From NCBI RefSeq assembly GCF_002105155.1, contig NW_019029002.1:248001-312000 (forward strand): 64,000 nt of DNA, given 5' to 3'. Position numbers and translations under genes: made by a program. Below are positions 55,801 to 64,000 of this stretch, piece after piece. This DNA comes from Lobosporangium transversale (lineage: Eukaryota > Mortierellomycota > Mortierellomycetes > Mortierellales > Mortierellaceae). Position 1 is the first letter of the stretch. Each line of letters starts with the position of its first letter. Under the pieces are notes generated by a model. That model made no database searches. It worked only from the letters and a program-made list of their open reading frames with translations, and had not been told where the DNA came from.

Positions 55801-57474
55801 CGTCTAGCAGCGATGGTTTGAGCCGACACAACCTTCAAGTTCTCTTCACTCATTAACTTCCTTGGACCATGCTCAGATCGATCTGTCTGACTAGGATCCG
55901 TAGCCATGGCTGCCACAATTAATGCATGTTTCGTGGGAGCAGATATAGCGGGCGATGGTGAAGATGACGATGGTGATACTTCATCCATGGTGGTACTCTT
56001 TTTTTTTCTCAGTCTAGACCGCACTGGCGGTACTTCAGTTGCCTGATTCTTCTTGTTTGATACTACTGGTGAAATGGTCCTTGAGTGGTTCCTTGATGAA
56101 ATAGGTGATGGGTTAGAGGAGTTGTTGGAAAGAGGGTTTGCTGCCGTAGTAGTGCTTTCAAAATCAACATCTACTTCGTAAAACCTGCCGTACACACCTT
56201 CACAGTACCCCTATTAGGAGATCCAAAAATATAACAACGATAAGAAAGCGTAAGTAAGCAATGGTCAGCATACATCACCACAAGAGCGGATGTCTATGAC
56301 CATGACGATCACCCTGTAATCAAACAACAATGACAGCATCAACAGCAGCAACTAATAAGTTAAGCAGGAGGTATATATGATCTCTGACTGTTTGTGTCAC
56401 TCCACATCTCCACACTGTTTGAATACACAATTAAGGGATGCAAAGTTGTAGTGCAATGTTGCACATCCTTTCATTGGAAAGAGAAAAGGACAGAGAAGAA
56501 GAAATGAAGGTTTGTGTGGGTTATTTGCAGCAGATCAGATATTTCAGAGCAAATGTTAATTGTTGAAGAGCGGAATAACAGTTCTATGAACTCGAATGGG
56601 CGTTTGAGAAAGAGCAACAGATATAAAGAGAGCGAGGTCAAAAATTGGATTAAAAAGTAGGAAGAAAGAGAGAGCATTGAGATTTGCCTAAATACATGTA
56701 CCATTCTACGGTCTACATGTACAATGTACAGTATTTTACATGTTAGAGCAATGGAAGCTGCTCATTTTGATGTATTGTAAAATATTAAAAAGCGCCAGTC
56801 GAAGAAACTTTACTCCATCCTCCGAATATAGTCCCAGGTACCGACCGACACAAGGAAAATGAGGAAATCATAAAGTATCTGCATGCTCCTGTATTCAGTA
56901 CGATGCATTCTCGGCATACAGCGCAGGGAGTATATGAATGAAGCATGTCCCTAGACTATTCTTACCACACAAAGTCCATCATTATTAAGGCGTTCTATAA
57001 GGACCACTCGTTCTCCTGTGAACACCATGATAAGAAACAAAGAAGAAGATAACGACCATAGTATAGAAGGGCAAGACAGATCAGTAAGGAAATAATAATA
57101 AAAACTTGTTGTGCCATTTGGGAATAGCCGGGAAAATGTTACATAAATGATCTGATTGAATGCTGTTCTTCCCGCTTTGCCGATTCTATGTAGCATACCT
57201 TCCATGAATATAAGATCATCAACGTTGCCTGAAGCGACATTTCTTATTGCAATCCCCTCTGCAACTCCTTGAACAAGTCCGGTTGTAGAACCATTCCCAT
57301 CTAATCCAGTCGACATGAATATTAAAAATAATATCGAGGGATAAATTAGAAAAAAATAAAAAAATTGAAAAAATAAAACAAAGTCAGAAATAACTTTTAG
57401 ATACCATCGGAGGGGATACTAGCAAGTAAACCCGCCTTGGGTCCAATATGGCCCTCAACTTCGAGTCCAATCAT
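52872..57474 (-). CDS. SH3-TBC domain Rab GTPase-activating protein
   Basis: Six exons would include an unused candidate; the chain supported by phase is 57474-57405, 57300-57199, 57015-56966, 56210-54060 and 53927-52872, giving 1119 residues. The first four exons build an SH3-like fold: GLVQGVAEGIAIRNVASGNV, DDLIFMEGERVVLIERLNND, GLCVGYCEGVYGRFYEVDVD, with the ALYDF, ERV and G-x-x-G-x-F positions. Then comes a Ser/Pro-rich disordered region of about 600 residues, and near residue 769 a TBC domain opens with KLVRRGLPTSVRGRVWLFLA. It has the catalytic fingers IERDIHR (IxxDxxR) and VGYCQGM (YxQ), both intact, so GAP activity is expected. The C-terminal 100 residues are Ala/Ser-rich. The target Rab is unknown. 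The fourth intron is 755 bases, long for this window. The start at 57474 is the first ATG after a possible splice acceptor, so an upstream exon is possible. Confidence 0.85.
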
Positions 57475-58680
57475 CTAGTGGATAAGATGACTTATTACTG
57501 CCAACATACAATGGCGGTGAAAAAAAAAAAAAAAAAAAAAAAAAGTGTAATGACAACGACGGTGTGAGAGTATACGTGTCAATGTGTTCTTGCGTCGTTT
57601 ATGATTGTAGAGAGCAATTAAGAGTAAAGGTAAGACAACAAGGACAAGAAGAATAAGAGGATTGATGTTCGGTACAGTCGCTAAGGACTTGGAGAGCAGG
57701 AGAAGGGAAAGAGAAAAGCAAGTTGTGGACTGTGCGTGAGAGTGAGAGTCAGGATGTGAGATTTGTTTAATATGAGATCCTGAAAAAAAGCATCAAGTGT
57801 AAAAAGGTGGAATAAGAGCAAAAGAGATAATCAAAAGAGTCGACAAGAATGTAAATGGTATTGCATGAAATTGTCATGTCCGCAGGCCATTGATCACATC
57901 TTGAGATGTGTGATGCTTTCTTTGAATCAATGGGGTATGCAATTGAAGAGGGCTGGAAGCAACCTCTCTAATTGATGCGTAATAAATATATTCAATGTAT
58001 TTTTAAATCAGAATCGCGCGAGGGCTGTGTAATTGGTGTGCTAAAATAAATCTTTCATTGAATTAAGATTGAGCAGAGCCTAGGTAACAACAATGCGTCC
58101 AAGAATATCTAGCTATAGTGCTCCATGGCGACCCAATGTGTGCAGCAAATGAATGCCTTCCTGTATGAGCGCCCACTTCCTAGTTAGAGGGTTGGCTACA
58201 TAAGCCTTGATGTTCATTTCTTTCATCTGCATATCACAGGTATACATGCATTCTGATCTAGTCAACTAGAAATAGAAACAAGATTACAGAATATATTTTT
58301 ACTATGGGCCGCTGAAGAAATGATAGACGATATAAATCGCGGATCCAGGCTCGAGCAATGATGACGAGGTTATGGACATCAGCGCTACCATGGCCCTTCC
58401 ACCTTTGACGCCCATCATGGAAACAAACACGAGGCCGACTCGTCGGTTTGGCTCGTCCGGAGTCGTGGTTTTAAGAAGCGCAGCTTGGACATTTCGTCAA
58501 CGTCAAGTGCAGTCACGACTCCCTAATTTAGCAAGCAAGGAAAATATTTATTTGAAACATTTATTGCTGTCGGACACATGACGATCACTGCAACCATTAC
58601 CTTCCATCCTTCTTACTCCATGCATGACCAAAAGACATTCAAAATACAAGCAAGAACGTCGCCTGAAAATATAAGGGAGC
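57475..58680. other. Spacer upstream of the TBC gene
   Basis: A run at 57521-57543, then purine-rich sequence to about 57860 that reads as the 5' flank of the TBC gene. A 69-codon frame at 58372-58581 (+) could be the N-terminal end of the transposase relic but shows no motif. No other gene. Confidence 0.4.
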
Positions 58681-59430
58681 TTGGTAGTATGTTCAACCCA
58701 AGCAGAAAATCGTCTGACTATCGCTGACAAAGCTGCCTTTGTCATGAGGGTTCAACAGGAAATGGCTCGAAGTCCATATACATCGCAGAGCTTGATAACA
58801 AAGTTATGTGGCATCAACCCTCAAACAGCCTGGTACATCCTCAAAAACGCAGACTTCTGCCTCCAAAGCTCCCAAAGACTCTCACCTTGAGTCCCTCAGC
58901 GCTTAACACGTATTCGAACGACAATAGTTTGTGGTTTGGACATCATATTAATCCACTGGTTTAACCAGCAAGTTAAACGGAGTACGCACAGAATGTTGAA
59001 TAGTTAGGTTTAAAACATAAAGGTAAGAGATCCCTAATCATTACAAAGCCTTTCAATAGAAATTAAAGTCACTAACGCCCGTCTGCAAGGGACAACAGCC
59101 GTAATATGGACCGTCATCAAGGATTACTACCGTCCAGGGCTCCACCCTACGCCTATAAACTTTTCTCGCGGTTGGTTATACATGTTTAAGTTACGGATAG
59201 GAGTCTAGAAGTTTGTTGCGCATGGGAAGAGTAGCTCTGTTGATCTCTTTATATGACAGCTGGATCCAAGAAATCCAAGTGAGCTTGCACGATTTGACCC
59301 CGAAGACGTGTATAACTGCGATGAAACCGGTCTCTTTCTCAAGGCTATCGCAAATAAGACCCTTGTTACCGGACCTGTCCAGGATGATAGGGACACTATG
59401 GGGCAAGATCGAGATTATGATGCAAGAAAG
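58681..59430 (+). mobile_element. Pogo/Tigger-type (Tc1-mariner superfamily) transposase relic
   Basis: Pieces appear in the order of a pogo-family transposase but in several frames with stops. They are an N-terminal helix-turn-helix (ENRLTIADKAAFVMRVQQEM ... ITKLCGINPQTAWYIL, 58705-58850), the CENP-B-like region (LIHWFNQQVKR near 58950), FSRGWLYMFKLRIGV then KFVAHGKSS near 59160-59235, and the first catalytic strand DVYNCDETGLFLKAIANKTL near 59305-59365 with the first acidic residue of the DDE/D triad. The sequence after about 59400 no longer matches the family, so the second and third catalytic residues are absent. Terminal inverted repeats were not identified. It is inactive and 3'-truncated. 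Confidence 0.72.
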
Positions 59431-59944
59431 GATGATAATTCATTTAATTGTTTCCAAGAAACTCTCGAAAACTTTTTGGGGGCTGCTAAGTATCCGGATA
59501 GTATAACCTATAATCCTGAGCTCATAACCCACTTTAACAATGCGGTGGCCGGCATGGAGATGTTTGTTGAGTATAAGCGTTTGATTTCAGTTCAATTTAA
59601 GAGGTTGGAATGTATTTCTGAATTGGATAGAACACCTTGCTTCCTTATTTTTGATAAAATATCAAATTAGGGAGTCATGACTGTTAGATACCACCATGGC
59701 CTGAGTCCTTTGTCATCCAGTGATGTCTTGATAGATGAACGGTTTGGGAACTGCATTTCATGTCTGGTGCCTTGATCCTCGACTTATCCGATATGAACTG
59801 CTTTATAATACTATATGCATACATAATTGCTCCCAGTCCATCGGTTTGTAGGCAATTAGAGGCCGCATATCGATAGAGAGTCAACGCGGTGGGGAATGAT
59901 GGAGGAGTGGGTTGATTGGATGGTGTGCTAGCTGAACCCTGGCG
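59431..59944. other. Spacer after transposase relic
   Basis: The frame through the transposase strand continues open to 59670 (NCFQETLENFLGAAKYPDSI, ITHFNNAVAGMEMFVEYKRL) without known features; this may be captured sequence or another element. Nothing else is supported. Confidence 0.35.
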
Positions 59945-60214
59945 TTACTTCGAGTATTTGAATAGCTCATCAATGTAATGCTTCATTGGGCCATTGCCGA
60001 ACGTGTCTGGGGCTTTTGTGGTAAGCTGTGTTATTATCGCCAACCGTGTTCCATACGTTGTTTGATGGGTTCTGGGTCTGATGAATAAACGGTGCAATAG
60101 CGCTTCATAGTTGCTTTTGGTTATGGGATTAGTCTGGGCAATCTTGCGAGAAGGATCATAGGCAGGGACCTCTCTTGTACCCTTAATAAGTCGGAATAGC
60201 CCGCGAACCCCCAT
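59945..60214 (-). CDS. Hypothetical small ORF whose first residues resemble XPG/FEN1-type nucleases
   Basis: An 89-codon frame from ATG 60214. The opening MGVRGLFRLIKG resembles the conserved start of the XPG-N/FEN1 family (M-G-[VI]-x-G-[LF]-[WF]), but the catalytic Asp of that domain and everything beyond are missing; the remainder (NPITKSNYEALLHRLFIRPR) is unassigned. An overlapping frame upstream (60312 to 60121) could be part of the same locus after splicing. It is probably a fragment next to transposon debris; low confidence that it is a gene. Confidence 0.3.
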   Translation of the reverse strand: MGVRGLFRLIKGTREVPAYDPSRKIAQTNPITKSNYEALLHRLFIRPRTHQTTYGTRLAIITQLTTKAPDTFGNGPMKHYIDELFKYSK

Positions 60215-60866
60215 CTAAATAGGAAAGATGAAGTGTATGGTAAATAGTCAGGAAAGCGCTTGGTAGATATGGCTGCCAGCGAATGCTCTTGGGCCTTTCG
60301 GTTGGTTGGCACTGAAAAGTTTTGTTAGAGTTAGAGGGGATTGGAAAGTATTTCTTTGGGCAATTATAGCAGTTCGCAGTAATCTTTTTTCATAATAAGA
60401 TAATGAAGCCTACAGAATAGGTTCTTTTTCCTTTTTCCTCTTTCATCTCTGCCTTCTTTAGCCCTCCGTGCATACCCACTTCTTTCTTCTTTCCCTTACT
60501 TCACGCTAAATGTAAATGTAAAGAAGGTACCGCCTGGGTGTGCTTTGCTGCCATGACCGTTGCTAGAAGATGAAGAAGCAGCGTTATCAGAAGATGGAGT
60601 GGCGGTAGTGTTTTTGTTTTGTATTATTTATTGGGAGAATTACGTAAATATTTATGAGTACGAACAAGCATTGCAAGCGGTTATTACAATCGTTTCAGTG
60701 TATTGCAGAAAGAAATGAAAGAAATATAAGTGAGCATGCTGTTTTTACATTTAATAGATATTTAAGTCTCATCTTTCAATTGTTCAATCGCTAACAATTA
60801 TTATACTTGTTATTCATTTCTAAGTTGAGTCGCATTGACGCTCAAGTTTTGCTGACGCTACATACT
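60215..60866. other. Spacer
   Basis: AT-rich sequence holding the 3' flank of the glycogenin-like gene. No gene seen. Confidence 0.4.
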
Positions 60867-63800
60867 TCAAAGCTCACGTCGGTCAAGTACCATGCTGCTT
60901 CTGCGACGTGCAATCTTGCCTCCTCGGATAACAAATCCAGATTCACGTGTGAAGTCATTATCCCCGCCCATTGTAAAAGAAGGCGATGATCCTCTGGGAC
61001 CGATTTTGCCACTGCTCGCTTCAGATCCACTTTTGCCATGCTGTGAGTGGATATCATCCTCATCAGATTCAGATTCCGATGATGACTCAAGGATATGTCG
61101 ATCCTCATCTGAGTCTGCTTGTGAGCCATGTGTTGAAAGCTATAAATTCGAGCAAGATGAGGAAAATACATGGGATAAGTGTTAGTCAACCTTAGGAAGG
61201 GGAAGCTTAAAAAAGGTCAATTCTAAGATCATCGTGATTCTTAAATGTTCATCCACTTACTGCGTTATATGGATCATAATATTCTTCACCAGCTTCAGCA
61301 GTCCAATGCCTAGGTTTTTTTCCCAGCAGTTCTTTCCAATTCCATTCGATTCTATAATTTGAGAACCCGGTGTCTAGAGGTGCTGTTTGTTGTGCAGACG
61401 GCATTACTGCTGATATATTATTAGGATTTAGTTTAAACTCAAAGGGTTTCTTTGATAGTAACTTGGGAGTGCCTGGTCCTAATCGCGAGGGTGTACCCGG
61501 CCCAGGGGTCGTTGGACGGCTACCAGCGCGACTGGAGTATCCAGACGCTGATGCGCCATACCGATGGAAAGATGGTGCTAATGGTGTTGAGGGCATGTAA
61601 GGTGAGCCCAAAGGAAGATTTGTCTGAGTATATCTTTCTCCAAAGTACTCTAGTTCATCGAGATCCTGTCCTTGATAGAGCACGTCCTCCTCGCTGTCTG
61701 ATGAGGTGGCAGTGTGCAGAGCAAGAGCTTTTGGGGCCTTCCCTTTGCTCGTCATGCTTGTAGACGTCAAAACACTGTGGCGAGGGAGGTTGGGGTCATT
61801 AGCGTATAGTACACCGCCGGTAGAATGCCTACTAGAGCTAGTGATGGTACTGGAAATTGTTCGCGCCCCTCCGAAACGACTAGTTGCTTGAGGATATCTC
61901 GACAATACTTCCATTGCTTCTGCTGCTGCAGTTGCTGACGCATTCTTCTCGCGAAGGTCTAGTAACTTTTGCCGGTCCTGTACCTCAACGGCTTCCTCTT
62001 CTCGTTCATTACGCTTTAGGATAGGGCTCTTGGTATCAATTTGCAATGAGGATCCGCCATTCTGCTGTCTTCTAAAACCACCTGCTTCAACCTCGAACAT
62101 TGAACCTGAGACCTGAGTGTTGGTTGATATGAAATGGGAGGATTCAGTCTCACTCTCCATCTTGGAGACTGCCTTGCTTGTCATTGTCGTAGTTTTGTGT
62201 CCAACCTTTTGCAAGCTGGCTGAAACTTCTGTACTTTCTGTTTCATCTGATCTTTGCGAGCGTGAGTCGCTACTAGTGACACTAGCATTAGTAACCGCAC
62301 TAGAACTCTTGTTTGTAGTAGTCTGGCTTTGTGTAGTAGTTCGCTGCTCCTGTTGGGCGCTAGTTACTTGGGCATCAGATGTGAGGCGACTAGCCCCTTG
62401 CGTACTACTGAGTGTAACAGCTCGGCGACCCTCTTTGCCAAAATAGCTTCCCGATCTGGGTCCAGCAGGGATCTCAAACATCTTTTCTCCACCAACCGTG
62501 CTAGTGTTGGAGGTAGAGCTAACTTCTACGCCATCCTTAAACTTGCGACGAGTGATTGTTGTTATTACAGTAGTTCTGACGAACCTATATGAGCCGGGTG
62601 TGGTCATTTTGACAGTGGATGAGGCAGATGAAATGGACGAGCTGCTCAAGGCTGCAGTTGAAGTCGCTGTCGTACTGGATTTACGGCCCACTATATTGTC
62701 CTGCGTTGAACTTCTCTCAGCACCTCCAACAGTCGTATGGCTGCCTGTTACCGTAGACAGTTGTCCCTCAGAGCCTTTGGTAGCTTGTCCTGCACGTGTT
62801 CTACCTGGTTGAGCATTCTTTTCTGTAGTATTAGTGACAGCAGTGTCTGTTGCTGATTCAGTAGACCGATGAACTATACCAGACCGGTTTTCAGTAGCAA
62901 TTGCGATCCCCGCTGTGCCAACAGCAGCAGCAACAGCCGCTGCGGCTCTACCACCAGCCCTTTGTATCGCCGTAATATTCGTTGGTTCTTTGTTAGTAGC
63001 GCCAGCGCCACCAAACCATGAAATGTCTCTTGTAGTTCGACGATCCTGTCGAAGAGGAAGAGCAATATCAATCTCGTCATCCTCAATCCGAAGCTTCTTT
63101 TTAACCAGGGATACATTAGGAGGATCCCAGGCATTCCTAAACGTATAGGATGATTCTTCTTGCTGCTTCTGCCGTTGTAGTGCTCTCATTCTTGCGAGCT
63201 TAGCTAGCCTGATCTTCTCGAGTCGCAGCTCTTCCTCCTTGATTCGAGCTTCCTCTTGTTCCTTAGCCCATCTCTCTTCCTCTTCTAATCGTTTCCGGAC
63301 AATCTCGGCCTCATATTGTTCTTGGCGTTGTCTAGCTTCGTATGCAAGCATATCCTCAAGGCCATACCCCTTCCGAATACCCCCAGCGCTACTCTTGCGA
63401 CTCCTTGGCCGTCTCTTCTCAGTCTGTCGAAGAATTGATAACTGAACTCCTCGGTCAATATCCCAGGCATTGACCAATCTGAAGTTCTCGAATGCTTGAC
63501 TTCCAGTCATTTGCTCATGCGCTTCCTCTTTCCTACGGTTTTGCTCATACCGTGCGTACTCTTGATGTCTAATTTGCTCAAGGGCTGCCTCCTCAAGTTC
63601 AAGACGCTTGATTTCCTCTAACTTCTTTTGACGTCGTTGTCCCTCTGCTGTAGCAGCATAATTGTAATATCTTCGAGTGGGCATTCTAGGGCTCTTGGGC
63701 GCGTTCGAATCAGTAGGAGTCTCCCAGGGGAAGACAGGTTTGCCCTTACCAGATGGCACAGGGGTGTCTTCTCCATTCGTTGTATCTTCAATCACTAATG

Positions 63801-64000
63801 GGACTGGCTTCATTTCTGGATGAGTCTTCCGTGGATCTTCAGGTAGATCCCATGCGTTGGGGTAGTACATATCAGGAAGACCCACGGGCTCGGGTATAAT
63901 GCCATTGAAGCTAGATCTCCTGTCATCAACATGGGAGTCAATGTTAGTAGGAAGACGGTAGCGGTAGTCTGTGAGGTGATGTGGATTAGTTTCCTGGCCG
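60867..64000 (-). CDS. Glycogenin-like protein, C-terminal 1003 residues (N-terminus outside window)
   Basis: Two exons in view: 64000-61261 (frame open to the window edge, first full codon at 63999) and 61139-60867, joined in phase by a GTAAGT...TATAG intron. The leftmost residues include DYRYRLPTNIDS, then YYPNAWDLPEDPRKTHPE and PVFPWE. NAWD motifs recur (VNAWDIDRGVQLSILRQTEK and RNAWDPPNVSL), and near the end YRIEWNWKELLGKKP. Fungal glycogenins carry such NAWD/FPWE/WNW-type elements downstream of a GT8 domain, which would lie right of the window; glycogenin self-glucosylates on Tyr and primes glycogen synthase. Between them are a coiled-coil rich in Glu/Arg (about 63210-63660) and a Ser/Thr-rich disordered region. 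The tail is acidic (SSSESESDED) then basic (GGKIARRRSSMVLDRREL). The identification rests on recalled motifs; without the GT8 part it remains probable, not certain. Confidence 0.7.

Noticed and set aside
56274-56303. Exon MVIDIRSCGD as a constitutive exon of the TBC gene
   Set aside because: Its phase does not join to the upstream SH3 exons, whereas skipping it gives a continuous SH3 domain; kept only as a possible alternative start.

Overview
The window is eukaryotic nuclear DNA from a fungus. Genes carry GT-AG introns of roughly 45 to 750 bases, most of them with long A or T homopolymers. Spacers are full of poly(A)/poly(T) runs and pyrimidine tracts. The gene set (GMC oxidoreductase, peroxisomal acyl-CoA oxidase, Dnf-type P4-ATPase, glycogenin-like protein, Cas1-type SGNH esterase, ISG12-like proteins, PAS-domain proteins) suggests an early-diverging fungus, most likely a Mortierella relative (Mucoromycota sensu lato). 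That placement is inference from gene style; no phylogeny was run.

Layout. 0-4 kb: two tandem PAS-domain genes (+), the first cut by the window edge. 5-11 kb: a large mitochondrial-type PPR gene (-) and a four-exon mitochondrial ribosomal protein bS18m gene (-). 11.5-12.9 kb: a decayed serine beta-lactamase-like pseudogene (+). 15-21.5 kb: a five-exon 1983-residue P4-ATPase flippase (+). 21.7-36.2 kb: an accessory region in which three small gene families appear twice in the same order and orientation, which looks like an old segmental duplication with the second copy decaying. It also holds a GMC oxidoreductase (+), a small nuclear-type protein (-) and a glycosylated ectodomain-type gene (-). 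36-45 kb: gene-poor and repeat-rich, with a MITE-like inverted-repeat element, an LTR-like repeat 16 bp upstream of a tRNA-Leu(UAG) gene, a LINE-like tail with a 35-base poly(A), and scattered copies of one of the small families. 45-57.5 kb: a Cas1/PC-esterase-type membrane protein (+), acyl-CoA oxidase (+) and a six-exon SH3-TBC Rab-GAP (-). 58.7-59.4 kb: a pogo/Tigger transposase remnant. 60.9-64 kb: the C-terminal 1003 residues of a glycogenin-like protein (-), running off the right edge.

The conserved genes serve ordinary cell biology: membrane lipid asymmetry, Rab control of trafficking, peroxisomal beta-oxidation, glycogen priming, mitochondrial translation and RNA handling, and wall or glycan acylation. 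They are not arranged as a pathway cluster. Novelty lies in the 21.7-41.7 kb accessory region: the duplicated block, a recurring short family with a core like LI-P-x-x-Y-x-I-K-x-E-x-x-D-Y-T, and the ISG12-like pair with one intact and one nonsense-disrupted copy. All exon joins were worked out by hand from splice sites and reading phase and need transcript support.
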